Assembly: GCA_029851415.1 (NCBI GenBank) | Contig: CM056743.1 | Location: 75,289,186 to 75,353,185 of the forward strand | From: Eretmocerus hayati | Lineage: Eukaryota; Arthropoda; Insecta; Hymenoptera; Aphelinidae | Length of the DNA: 64,000 nucleotides | Direction of reading: 5' to 3' | Shown here: piece by piece, positions 1 through 11,513 of the stretch | How positions within the stretch are numbered: the first letter of the stretch is position 1 | How the letters are laid out: each line of letters begins with the position of its first letter | Program-made: the position numbers and the translations under genes | Notes under the pieces: model-generated | What the model saw: the letters and a program-made list of their open reading frames with translations, nothing else | Told to the model about the DNA's origin: nothing | The model's database searches: none

Positions 1-1190
1 TTTTTCATATTTTTTGGCTTGCCCAAGCCTGCCTCGGGAGAATGAATCAATAGTTTTGACAGAATTTGAGGGATTATAATTACTCATCTAATCCATTCCT
101 GTTATGGAATCCTCTAGATGCAAGCAGAAGGCCAAAAACCGTGGGGAATTGAGACTGAGGGTTGATATGGAAATATGTGGGATCACTGGACTATCCATTG
201 ATTTTGGCTAACTTGCCAACGTTTCAACGACGTTCATGTCGGCCTCTCCAGGGCTGTACAAAAATCGTAGGTTTGACAACCGAGTCCGAATCAATGAAAT
301 TAGATTCCAAGCTTAAAAAGTCGACATCTTATATCTAGTACGACACATGTCCGTATTCATTGTCACTTGTCAGGTACATTCGAAGGTATGAGCATAGGAC
401 TGCACGTCCAAATCTAGAATTGAATACATTGCAGATTTTTAGGATGGCTTTTGATAAGATTAGAATGATGCAAGAGATAATTGTTCACATACGGCACGCC
501 ACACAAGTTCAAGGCGCAGCAGACTGCAGACACGCTGGTCTTTGGTGGTGACCGACCAGCAAGTGAGTTTCATATCGAGCCCGCTGCATTCTTATATACA
601 TGTGCAGAATCTACCGTCCTGAATCGAATGCAGCGCGAACGCGATGCCCGAGATTGTATCGGAATTGCACAGAAGGCACAAAGGTGTGACGCACACAGAT
701 CCTAGGAACCCGATTTCCGACACAATTATTCTCACCCTGAAAACCAGCGATATCGGAAATTTGCAAGAAGGGGAATTGTAGGTCTTTTCACGTAGATTAT
801 GAACCTTTTTCCCAATTGGAGCCTCTGAGACTCATACGCTGCCGGCTAGCATAAAGACGCGAAAATCGCGGAAAAAACGCAGTTTTAGTGGGTTAACTTG
901 ATGGGGGTGCATTTTACACAAATTTTTATGGGAACGAAAGTTGTTACATTTTTTCATACAAATCGGATTATAGGACCAGTTTCTCGGAAAACCGATTTTT
1001 TGGTGTTTTTTGCCATTTTGGAGGGCTCTATGTGTATATTTTGGAATTCGGACTACGGAAATCGAAAGAGCACAAAATTGGACGTCGGATTATGTACTTT
1101 GGAAATTTGGAGAAAAAGATTTTTGGAGGTGATCTAGGGAGTGAGAATAGAGGAAAAACTGAAGAAACATAGAAAAACGGGTAATTCGTA
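1..1190. other. Non-satellite flank in left arm, unrecognised
   Basis: About 1.2 kb with no resemblance to the 185-bp monomer and no second copy in the window apart from its inverted partner at 3896-5085. It holds only short open frames (60-80 codons) with no recognisable domain. Around 870-1000 it is rich in A and T runs. The boundary with the satellite at 1191 is sharp, inside an AATTCTAGAG sequence that matches the monomer's AATTCTCGAG. It could be ordinary chromosomal flank or part of an old, decayed mobile element; the sequence does not decide. Confidence 0.7.
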
Positions 1191-1346
1191 AATTCTAGAG
1201 GTGTAATTGCGAATGTGCCTCCTCGTCCACAATGGAGGTACCCTCCGACATCATCAATCAACTATTTGGCGTGTTCCAGGAGTACGTAGATACACCTGCT
1301 GGACTCTAAGACCGGTTATAGCGAGTCTTGGCGTCATATTCCGTGC
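1..1346 (+). repeat. Left arm of a large inverted duplication
   Basis: Reverse-complements onto 3740-5085 with paired positions summing to 5086 at both ends (1 with 5085, 1191 with 3895, 1346 with 3740), so there is no net insertion or deletion over 1.35 kb. Two 60-bp stretches compared by hand differ at 2 and 3 positions, suggesting about 95-97% identity. Bases 1-1190 are non-satellite and 1191-1346 are most of one plus-oriented satellite monomer. The arm may continue left of the window. No terminal motif, target-site duplication, primer-binding site or transposase-like frame is visible, so I do not call it a transposon. A 74-codon frame at 481-705 is kept in both arms, but the differences look neutral (see findings). 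Confidence 0.9.
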
Positions 1347-1347
1347 T
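1346..1347. other. Satellite orientation-switch junction
   Basis: A plus-oriented monomer runs to CATATTCCGTGC (ending 1346) and is followed directly by TTAGAGTCTAGCCGG, which is the reverse complement of a monomer interior. No filler bases are seen, and at most one base of microhomology (the C at 1346) is shared. This is where the left arm's symmetry with 3740-5085 stops. Confidence 0.85.
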
Positions 1348-3895
1348 TAGAGTCTAGCCGGTCTGTCTTCACACCGCTGGAACACGGCAAATAGTCGATT
1401 GATGGTAGAGGAAGGTATCCCCGTTGTGGACGAGGTGGCACATTCGCGGTTACACCTCGAGAATTCATGATTTTGATCGGATTTATAGGGCTTCGCACGG
1501 AATATGACCCCGAGACTCGCTACAACCTGTCTCAGAGTCCAGCAGGTGTATCGACGCACTTTTCGAACACGTCAAATAGTTGATTGATGATGGAGAAAGG
1601 TATCTCCATTGGGGACGAGGTGGCACATTCCTGGTTAAACCTCGAGAATTCATGATTTTGATCGCATTCATAGGGCTTTGCACAGAATATGACTCCAAGA
1701 CTCGCTAGAACCGGTCTCAGAGTCCAACAGATCTGTCTACGCACTTCTGGAACACGTGAAATAGTTGATTGATGATGGAGGAAGGTAAACCCATTGTGTT
1801 CGAGGTGGCACATTCGCGATTACACCTCGAGAATTCATGATTATGATCGGATTTATAGGGTTCCGCACGGAATATGACCCCGAGACTCGCTATAACCTGT
1901 CTCAGAGTCCAGCGGGTCTGTCTACGCACTCCTGGAACACGTCTGTCCACATACTCCTGGGACACGGGAAATAGTTGACTGATGATAAAGTGAGGTGACC
2001 CTATTGTTTTCAAGATGGCACATTCGCGATTACACCTCGATATATCATGATTTTGATCGGATTCATAGGGGTTTGCACGGAATATCACCCCAAGACTCGC
2101 TATAACCGGTCTCAGACTTCAGCAGGTGTATCTACGCACTCCTGGAACACGGCAAATAGTTGGTTGATGATGTAGGGAGTTAACCCCATTGTCATCGAGG
2201 TGGCATATTTGCGATTACATCGCGAGATTTCATGATTTTCATCGGATTCACGGAGTTTTGCATGGAATCCGACCGCGAGACTCGCTATAACCGGTCTCAG
2301 AGTCCAGCAGGTCTGTCCACATACTTCTGGAACACGGCAGATAGTTGATTGATGATAGAGTGAGGTGACCCCACTGTTTTCGCGATGACACATTCGCAAT
2401 TACACCACGATATACCATGATTTTGTTCGGATCCATAGCGCTTTGCTCGGGATATGACTCCGAGACTCGCTAGAACCGGTCTCAGAGTCCAGCAGTTGTA
2501 TCTACGCATTCCTGGAAGACGGCAAATAGTTGGTTGATGATGGAGTAAGGTAACCCCTTTGTGTTCGTGGTGGCACATTCGCGATCACATCTCGAGACTC
2601 CATGATTTTTATCGGATTCATAGGGCTTTGCACGGAATTCGAACGCAAGCCTCGCTATAACCAGCCTTAGAGTCCAGCAGGTCTGTCTCCGCACTCATGG
2701 AACACGGCAAATAGTTGATTGATGATGGAAAAAGGTATCCCCATTGAGATCGATGTGGCACATTCGCGATTACACCTTGAGATTTCATGATTTCCATCGG
2801 ATTCACTGGGTTTTGCATGGAATTCGAACGCAAGACTTGCTATAACCGGTCTCAGAGTCCAGCAGGTCTGTCCACATACTCCTGGAACACGGCAAATAGT
2901 TGACTGATGATAAAGTGAGGTGACCCCATTGTTCGCGAGATGGCATAATCGCGATTACACCTCGCTATATCATGATTTTGATCGGATTCATATGGGTTTG
3001 CACGGAATATCACCCCAAGACTCGCTATAACCGGTCTCAGACTTCAGCAGGCGTATCTACGCACTCCTGGAACACGGCAAATAGTTGGTTGATGATGTAG
3101 GGAGGTAATACCATTGTGATCGAGGTGGCATATTTGATATTACACCGCGAGATTTCATGATTTTTATCGGATTCACGGGGTTTTGCATGGAATCCGACCG
3201 CAAGACTCGCTATAACCGGTCTCAGAGTCCAGCAGGTCTGTCCACATACTTCTGGAACACGGCAGATAGTTGATTGATGATAGAGTGAGGTGACCTCACT
3301 GTTTTCGCGAAGGCACATTCGCGATTACACCACGATATATCATGATTTTGTTCGGATTCATATGGGTTTGCACGGAGTATCACCCCAAGACTCGCTTGAA
3401 CCGGTCTCAGAGTCCAGCACGTGTATCGACGCACTTCTGGAACACGCCAAATAATCGATTGATGATGGAGGAAGGTATCTCCATTGTAGACGAGGTGGCA
3501 CATTCATGGTTAGACCTCGAGAATTCATGATTTTAATCGCATTCATAGGGCTTTGCACAGAATATGACTCCAAGACCCGCTATAACCGGTCCCAGAGTCC
3601 AGCAGGTGTATCTACGCACTTCTGGAACACGGCAAATAGTTAGTTGATGATGTAGATAGTTAACCCTATTGTGATCGAGGTGACATATCCGCGATTACAC
3701 CTTGAGATTCCATGATTTTGATCGGATTCACATGGCTTTGCACGGAATATGACGCCAAGACTCGCTATAACCGGTCTCAGAGTCCAGCAGGTGTATCTAC
3801 GTACTCCTGGAATACGCCAAATAGTTGATTGATGTTGTCGGAGGGTACCTCCATTGTGGACGAGGAGGCACATTCGCAATTACACCTCTAGAATT
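1347..3895 (-). repeat. Minus-oriented block of 185-bp satellite monomers
   Basis: About 14 monomers run in the opposite orientation to the main array: landmarks appear as reverse complements (ACCGGTCTCAGAGTCCAGCAG, CTCGAGATTTCATGA). The last 156 bp (3740-3895) also belong to the right inverted arm. Neighbouring monomers are visibly more diverged from each other than those in the main array. A five-monomer period is recognisable: about 1950-2430 recurs at 2875-3355, offset 925 bp. A looser match joins 1483-1698 and 3358-3573, offset 1875, that is ten monomers plus the 25-bp duplication at 1916-1965. Several monomers resemble those at 5474-5966 and in HOR-A, suggesting an older, unhomogenised relative of HOR-A. 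Confidence 0.92.
1916..1965. repeat. 25-bp tandem duplication inside a monomer
   Basis: 1916-1940 and 1941-1965 are adjacent, slightly diverged copies of the same monomer segment, both beginning GTCTGTC and ending in C-A-C. The affected monomer is 210 bp, which explains the 25-bp excess in the 1875-bp offset between otherwise matching monomers to either side. Confidence 0.8.
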
Positions 3896-5085
3896 CACGA
3901 ATTACCCGTTTTTCTATGTCCCTTCAGTTTTTCCGCTATTCTCACTCCCTAGATCACCTCCAAAAATCTTCTTTTCCAAATTTCCAAAGTACATAATCCG
4001 ACGTACAATTTTGTGCTCTTTCGATTCCTGTAGTCCAAATTCCAAAATCTACACATAGAGGCCTCCAAAATGGCAAAAAACACCAAAAAATCGGTTTTAC
4101 GAAAAACTGGTCCTATCATCCGATTTGTATGAAAAAATCTAACAACATTTGTTCCCATAAAAATTTGTGTAAAATGCACCCCCATCAAGTTAACCCACTA
4201 AAACTGCGTTTTTTCCGCGATTTTCGCGTCTTTATGCTAGCCGGCAGTGTATGAGTCTCGGAGGCTCCAATTGGGAAAAAGATTCATAATCTACGTGAAA
4301 AAACCTACATTTCCCCTTCTTGCAAATTCCCGATATCGCTTGTTTTCAGGATGAGAATAATTGTGTCGCGAATCGGGTTTCTAGGATCCGTCCGCGTCCC
4401 ACCTCTGTGCCTTCTGTGCAATTCCGATACAATCTCCGGCATCGCGTTCGCGCTGCATTTGATTCAGCACGGTAGATTCTGCACATGTATAGAAGAATGC
4501 AGCGGGCTCGATATGAAACTCACTTGCTGGTCGGTCACCACCAAAGACCAGCGCGTCTGCAGTCTGCTGCGCCTTGAACTTGTGTGGCGTGCCGTATGTG
4601 AACAATTATCTCTTGCATCATTCTAATCTCATCAAAAGCCATCCTAAAAATCTGCAATGTATTCAATTCTAGATTTTGACGTGCAGTCCTATGCTCATAC
4701 CTCCGAATGTACCTGACAAGTGACAATGTATACGGACATGTGTCGTACTAGATATAAGATGTTGACTTCTCAAGCTTGGAATTTAATTTCATTGATTCGG
4801 ACTCGGTTGTCAAACCTACGATTTTTGTACAGCCCTGGAGAGGCCGACATGAAGGTCGTTGAAACGTTGGCAAGTTAGCCAAAATCAATGGATAGTCCAG
4901 TGAACCCACATATTTTCATATCAACCCTCAGTCTTAATTCCCCACGGTTTTTGGCCTTCTGCTTGCATCCAGAGGATTCCATAACAGAAATGGATTAGAT
5001 GAGTAATTATCATCCCTCAAATTCTATCGAAACTATCGACTCATTCTCCCGAGGCAGGCTTGGGCGAGCCAAAAAATATGAGAAA
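3740..5085 (-). repeat. Right arm of the large inverted duplication
   Basis: Inverted partner of 1-1346. It runs from GCACGGAATATGACGCC at 3740, through the satellite boundary at 3895, to AAAAAATATGAG near 5082. Because the left arm begins at the window edge, the true outer end of the repeat is unknown. Compared with the left arm, the differences seen are scattered single-base changes, with no clustering or large gap. Confidence 0.9.
3896..5085. other. Non-satellite flank in right arm, unrecognised
   Basis: Inverted copy of 1-1190. The longest frame on the plus strand is 91 codons (4351-4626); on the minus strand 4381-4605 (74 codons) is the counterpart of 481-705. A GT-rich stretch near 4589 followed by TTCAATTCTAG near 4664 could be read as an intron, but nothing else supports splicing. 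No domain, tRNA, rRNA or transposon signature recognised. Confidence 0.65.
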
Positions 5086-5473
5086 ACTTCATATCCCGCT
5101 ACTTTCGCACTCTCTTGAGGGAATCCATGGATCAAATACCAGTGTTGAGGGCATCGAATGGAATCCCAAAAGAGAGCGACTCATCTATACCATGTCAATT
5201 CTATGAAAAACCCCACTCTGTTCGACTTATCGCCCTTCGAAGTTCTAAAGTGGCGCAATCTTGACTGGAGGATCGATTCTACGGAACATAGCCTCCATTC
5301 CCCATCAACTAGAACGACCATGGAAGTTGTATCATTCGTTCAAGGACATGAGCCAACGAGATTCTTAGTGGTACATAACCGAGTTTCGGAATGGAATGCA
5401 AGGAAACAGCCAACATCCTATTCATTTATCGATCATTTCCCGTGTCATCGGAGGAAAGACACTCGATCCACGG
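5086..5473. other. Unique spacer between inverted duplication and main array
   Basis: This 388-bp stretch matches neither the satellite nor the inverted arms. A plus-strand frame is open from an ATG at 5158 and runs into the satellite, stopping at 5718; only its first 104 or so codons are spacer-encoded. No domain, membrane segment or signal peptide is evident, and no promoter or splice site is convincing. It could be a fragment of former single-copy sequence trapped at the array edge. I do not annotate it as a gene. Confidence 0.6.
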
Positions 5474-5966
5474 ATCATCAATCATGTATCTGCCGTGTTC
5501 CAGGAGTATGCGGACAGACCTGCTGGACTCTGAGACCGGTTATAGCGAATCTTGCGGTCGGATTCCATGCAAAACCCCGTGAATCCGATAAAAATCATGG
5601 AATCTCGGGGTGTAATCGCAAGTGTGCCACCTCGATCACAATGTGGTTACCTCCCTTCATCATCAACCAACTATTTGCCGTGTTCCAGGAGTGCGTAGAT
5701 ACACCTGCTGAAGTCTGAGACCGGTTATAGCGAGTCTTGGGGTCATACCCGTGCAAACCCCTATGAATCCGATCAAAATCATGAAATCTCGAGGTGTAAT
5801 CGCGAATGTGCCACCACGAACACAATATGGTTACCTTCCTACATCATTCATCATCTATTTGCCGTGTTCCAGAAGTTCGTGGACAGACCTGCAGGTAGAT
5901 ACACCTGCTGGATTCTGAGACAGGTTATAGCGAGTCTCGGGGTCATATTCCGTGAGAAGCTCTATG
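5474..5966 (+). repeat. Diverged edge monomers of the main array
   Basis: About 2.7 monomers before HOR-A periodicity starts. The first begins abruptly inside a monomer at ATCATCAATCA. Their variants and order resemble the minus-strand block near 2770-3320, read in reverse complement, more than HOR-A. The third carries a 16-bp local duplication at 5879-5911. Confidence 0.8.
5879..5911. repeat. Two alternative monomer segments side by side
   Basis: GTGGACAGACCTGCAG (5879-5894) is followed directly by GTAGATACACCTGCTGG (5895-5911). Elsewhere these are mutually exclusive variants at one monomer position. Here both are present, making the monomer 16 bp longer. Confidence 0.8.
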
Positions 5967-8739
5967 AATCCGATCAAAATTATGATTTCTCGAGGTGTAA
6001 TCGTGAACGTGCCACCTCGTCCACAATGGGTATACCTTTCTACATCATCAATGAACTATCCGGCGTATTCCAGGAGTGCGTAGATACACCTGCTGGACTC
6101 TGAGACCGGTTATAACAATTCGTGGGGTCATATTCCGCGCAGAGCCCTATGAATCCGATGAAAATCATGAAATCTCGAGGTGTAATCGCAAATGTGCCAC
6201 CTCGATGACAATGGCGACACCTTCCTCCATCATCAATCAACTGTTTAGCGTGTTCCAGAAGTGCGTAAATACACCTGCTGGACTCTGAGACCGGTTATAG
6301 CGAGTCTTGGAGTCATATTCCGTGCAAAGCCCGATGAATCCGATCGGAATCATGATATATCGAGGTGTAATTGCGAATGTGCAATTTTTAAAACAATGGG
6401 GTCACCTCACTTTTTCATCAATCAACTCATTTCCGTGTTCCAGAAGTATGTGGACAGGCCTCATGGACTCTGAGACCGGTCATAGCGAGTCTCGCGGTCG
6501 GGTTCCATGCAAAACCCCGGGAATCCGATGAAAATCATGGAATCTCGAGGTGTAATCGCTAATGTGCCACCTCGATCACAATGGGGTTACCTTGCTACAT
6601 CATCAACCAAATATTTGCCACGTTCCAGGAGTGCGTTGATACACGTGCTAGACTCTGAAACCGGTTCTAGCGAGTCTTGGAGTCATATTCTGTTCAAAGC
6701 CCTATGAATGCGATCAAAATCATGAATTCTCGAGGTCTAACGATGAATGTGCCACCTCGTCCACTATAAAGATACCTTTCTCCATCATTAATGAACTACA
6801 TGGCGTGTTCCAGAAGTGCGTCGATACACCTGCTGGACTCTGAGACAGGTTGTAGCGAGTCTCGGGGTCATATTCCGTGCGAAACCCTATGAATCCGATC
6901 AAAATTATGAATTCTCGAGGTGTAATCGCGAATGTGCCACCTTATCCACAAAGGGGTCACCTTCCTCAATCATCAATCGACTGTCTGCCGTGTTCCAGAA
7001 GTGTGTAGACAGACTGGCTAGACTCTAAGGCTGGTTATAGCGAGTCTTGCGGTCGAATTCCATGCGAAACCCTGTGAATCCGATGAAAATCATGAAATCT
7101 CGAGGTGTCATCGCGAATATACCACCACGAACACAATGGGGTTACCTTACTCCATCATCAATCAACTATTTGCCGTGTTCCAGGAGTGCGTAGACAGACC
7201 TGCTGGACTCTGAGACAGGTTGTAGCGAGTCTCGGGGTCATATTCCGTGCGGAGCCCTATGAATTCGATCAAAATCATGAATTCTCGAGGTGTAATCGCG
7301 AATGTGCCACCTCGTCCACAACGGGGATACCTCCCTCCATCATCAATGGACTATTTGCCTTGTTCCAGAGGTGTGTAGACAGACCGGCTAGACTCTAAGG
7401 CTGGTTATAGCGAGTCTTGCGGTCGAATTCCATGCAAAACCCTCTGAATCCGATGAAAATCATGAGATCTCGAGAGGTAATCGCGAATGCGCCACATTGA
7501 TCTTAATGTGGTTACCTTCCCACATCATCAACCAACTATTCGCCGTGTTCCAGGAGTGCGTGATACACCTGATGGATTCTGGAAAACCGGTTGTAGCGAG
7601 TCTGGGGATCATATTCCGTGCAAAGCTGTGTGGATCCGATCAAAATCATGAAACCTCGAGGTGTAATCGCAAATGTGCCACCTCGATCACAATGGCGTCA
7701 CCTTGCTACATCATCAATCAATCATTGGCGTGTTCCAGAAGTGCGTAGATACACCTGCTGGACTCTGAGCCCGGTTATAGCAAGTCTTAGGGAGAATTTC
7801 CGTGCAGAGCTGAGTGAATCCGATCAGAATAATGAACTCTCGAGGTCTAACCGTGAATGTATCACCTCGTCCACAATTGGAATACCTCCCTACATCATCA
7901 ATCAACTATTTGCCGTGTTCCTGGAGAGCGTAGATACACCTGCTGGACTCTGAGACCGGTTATTGCGAGCTTTGGGGTCATATTCCGTGCAAAGCTGAGT
8001 GAATCCGATCAGTATCATGAACTCGAGGTCCAACCGTGAATGTGCCACCTCGTCCATAATAGGAATACTTTCCTACATGATCAGTCAACTGTTCGGCGTG
8101 GTCCAGAAGTCCGTAGATACACCTGCTCGACTCTGGGACCCGGATATAGCGAGTCTTGCGATCGGATTCGATGCAAATCCCTGTGAATCCGATAAAAATC
8201 ATGAAATCTCGAGGTGTAATCGCGAATGTGCCACCTCGTCTACAATGGGAATACATTTCTTCTTCATGAATCAACTATTGAGCGTGATCCAGGAGTGCGC
8301 ACATACATCCCCTGGACTCTGGAAACTGGTTATAGCGAGTCTTGGGATCACATTCCGTGCAGAGCTGAGTGAATCCGATCAAAATCATGAATTCTCGTGG
8401 TGTGCGCGAATGTGCCATCAAACACATTGGCGTTACCTCCCTACATCATCAATCAACCATTTTGCGTGTTTCAGGAGTGTGTCAATACACTAGCTGGACT
8501 CTAAGACCGGTTATAGCGAGTCTTGGGAAAGAATTTCCGTGCAGAGCTGGGGGAATCCGTCCAAATTAATGAAATCTCGAGGTCTAACCGTGAATGTGCC
8601 ACCTCGTCCACAATGGGAATACATTTCTTCTTCATGAATCAACTATTGAGCGTGTTCCAGAAGTGCGGACATACATCCCCTGGACTCTGGAAACTGGTTA
8701 TAGCGAGTCTTGGGATCACATTCCGTGTAGAGCTGTGTG
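5967..8739 (+). repeat. HOR-A copy 1 (15 monomers, 2773 bp)
   Basis: First unit of a 15-monomer higher-order repeat. The boundary is set where the sequence from AATCCGATCAAAATTATGA onward matches copy 2; the sequence just upstream differs. It is 1 bp shorter than copies 2 and 3 because of a one-base deletion near 7562 (GTGCGTGATAC against GTGCGTAGATAC). A few private substitutions are visible, for example GGCGACACC near 6219 where the other copies read GGTGACACC. Otherwise it is almost identical to copy 2. Confidence 0.93.
6545..6575. other. Example of the monomer dyad symmetry
   Basis: TCGAGGTG at 6545-6552 and CACCTCGA at 6568-6575 form a perfect 8-bp inverted repeat around a 15-base loop. 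The same arrangement recurs in many monomers throughout the array, with a TCGCGA palindrome often inside the loop. In a second monomer family, with GGTCTAACC and GCCATCTCG at the same places, the dyad is broken down to about four pairs. It could form a small hairpin or bind a symmetric protein; either role is inference. Confidence 0.7.
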
Positions 8740-11513
8740 AATCCGATCAAAATTATGATTTCTCGAGGTGTAATCGTGAACGTGCCACCTCGTCCACAAT
8801 GGGTATACCTTTCTACATCATCAATGAACTATCCGGCGTATTCCAGGAGTGCGTAGATACACCTGCTGGACTCTGAGACCGGTTATAACAATTCGTGGGG
8901 TCATATTCCGCGCAGAGCCCTATGAATCCGATGAAAATCATGAAATCTCGAGGTGTAATCGCAAATGTGCCACCTCGATGACAATGGTGACACCTTCCTC
9001 CATCATCAATCAACTGTTTAGCGTGTTCCAGAAGTGCGTAAATACACCTGCTGGACTCTGAGACCGGTTATAGCGAGTCTTGGAGTCATATTCCGTGCAA
9101 AGCCCGATGAATCCGATCGGAATCATGATATATCGAGGTGTAATTGCGAATGTGCAATTTTTAAAACAATGGGGTCACCTCACTTTTCCATCAATCAACT
9201 CATTTCCGTGTTCCAGAAGTATGTGGACAGGCCTCATGGACTCTGAGACCGGTCATAGCGAGTCTCGCGGTCGGGTTCCATGCAAAACCCCGGGAATCGG
9301 ATAAAAATCATGGAATCTCGAGGTGTAATCGCTAATGTGCCACCTCGATCACAATGGGCTTACCTTGCTACATCATCAACCAAATATTTGCCACGTTCCA
9401 GGAGTGCGTTGATACACGTGCTAGACTCTGAAACCGGTTCTAGCGAGTCTTGGAGTCATATTCTGTTCAAAGCCCTATGAATGCGATCAAAATCATGAAT
9501 TCTCGAGGTCTAACGATGAATGTGCCACCTCGTCCACTATAAAGATACCTTTCTCCATCATTAATAAACTACATGGCGTGTTCCAGAAGTGCGTCGATAC
9601 ACCTGCTGGACTCTGAGACAGGTTGTAGCGAGTCTCGGGGTCATATTCCGTGCGAAACCCTATGAATCCGATCAAAATTATGAATTCTCGAGGTGTAATC
9701 GCGAATGTGCCACCTTATCCACAAAGGGGTCACCTTCCTCAATCATCAATCAACTGTCTGCCGTGTTCCAGAAGTGTGTAGACAGACTGGCTAGACTCTA
9801 AGGCTGGTTATAGCGAGTCTTGCGGTCGAATTCCATGCGAAACCCTGTGAATCCGATGAAAATCATGAAATCTCGAGGTGTCATCGCGAATATACCACCA
9901 CGAACACAATGGGGTTACCTTACTCCATCATCAATCAACTATTTGCCGTGTTCCAGGAGTGCGTAGACAGACCTGCTGGACTCTGAGACAGGTTGTAGCG
10001 AGTCTCGGGGTCATATTCCGTGCGGAGCCCTATGAATTCGATCAAAATCATGAATTCTCGAGGTGTAATCGCGAATGTGCCACCTCGTCCACAACGGGGA
10101 TACCTCCTTCCATCATCAATGGACTATTTGCCTTGTTCCAGAGGTGTGTAGACAGACCGGCTAGACTCTAAGGCTGGTTATAGCGAGTCTTGCGGTCGAA
10201 TTCCATGCAAAACCCTCTGAATCCGATGAAAATCATGAGATCTCGAGAGGTAATCGCGAATGCGCCACATTGATCTTAATGTGGTTACCTTCCCACATCA
10301 TCAACCAACTATTCGCCGTGTTCCAGGAGTGCGTAGATACACCTGATGGATTCTGGAAAACCGGTTGTAGCGAGTCTGGGGATCATATTCCGTGCAAAGC
10401 TGTGTGGATCCGATCAAAATCATGAAACCTCGAGGTGTAATCGCAAATGTGCCACCTCGATCACAATGGCGTCACCTTGCTACATCATCAATCAATCATT
10501 GGCGTGTTCCAGAAGTGCGTAGATACACCTGCTGGACTCTGAGCCCGGTTATAGCAAGTCTTAGGGAGAATTTCCGTGCAGAGCTGAGTGAATCCGATCA
10601 GAATAATGAACTCTCGAGGTCTAACCGTGAATGTATCACCTCGTCCACAATTGGAATACCTCCCTACATCATCAATCAACTATTTGCCGTGTTCCTGGAG
10701 AGCGTAGATACACCTGCTGGACTCTGAGACCGGTTATTGCGAGCTTTGGGGTCATATTCCGTGCAAAGCTGAGTGAATCCGATCAGTATCATGAACTCGA
10801 GGTCCAACCGTGAATGTGCCACCTCGTCCATAATAGGAATACTTTCCTACATGATCAGTCAACTGTTCGGCGTGGTCCAGAAGTCCGTAGATACACCTGC
10901 TCGACTCTGGGACCCGGATATAGCGAGTCTTGCGATCGGATTCGATGCAAATCCCTGTGAATCCGATAAAAATCATGAAATCTCGAGGTGTAATCGCGAA
11001 TGTGCCACCTCGTCTACAATGGGAATACATTTCTTCTTCATGAATCAACTATTGAGCGTGATCCAGGAGTGCGCACATACATCCCCTGGACTCTGGAAAC
11101 TGGTTATAGCGAGTCTTGGGATCACATTCCGTGCAGAGCTGAGTGAATCCGATCAAAATCATGAATTCTCGTGGTGTGCGCGAATGTGCCATCAAACACA
11201 TTGGCGTTACCTCCCTACATCATCAATCAACCATTTTGCGTGTTTCAGGAGTGTGTCAATACACTAGCTGGACTCTAAGACCGGTTATAGCGAGTCTTGG
11301 GAAAGAATTTCCGTGCAGAGCTGGGGGAATCCGTCCAAATTAATGAAATCTCGAGGTCTAACCGTGAATGTGCCACCTCGTCCACAATGGGAATACATTT
11401 CTTCTTCATGAATCAACTATTGAGCGTGTTCCAGAAGTGCGGACATACATCCCCTGGACTCTGGAAACTGGTTATAGCGAGTCTTGGGATCACATTCCGT
11501 GTAGAGCTGTGTG
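8740..11513 (+). repeat. HOR-A copy 2 (2774 bp)
   Basis: Full 15-monomer unit. Every landmark recurs 2774 bp later in copy 3. Private differences noticed include GAATCGGATAAAA near 9296 (GAATCCGATAAAA in copy 3) and CACTTTTCC near 9181 (CACTTTTTC in the others). Confidence 0.95.

Noticed and set aside
4589..4674. Possible intron (GTATGTG to TTCTAG) in the right arm
   Set aside because: Splice-like ends alone are common by chance; flanking sequence gives no continuous reading frame of recognisable protein.
1..5085. Foldback or long-terminal-inverted-repeat DNA transposon
   Set aside because: Arm structure would allow it, but the outer ends are not defined in the window, no target-site duplication or transposase is seen, and the satellite lies inside both arms at the inner ends. 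An inverted duplication explains it more simply.
1..5085. Pair of LTRs of a retrotransposon
   Set aside because: The copies are inverted, not direct, and the interior is satellite with no gag, pol, primer-binding site or polypurine tract.
5158..5718. 186-codon plus-strand frame as a gene
   Set aside because: The last 80 or so codons are satellite, the first 104 match no family I know, and there is no supporting promoter, splice or codon-bias signal.
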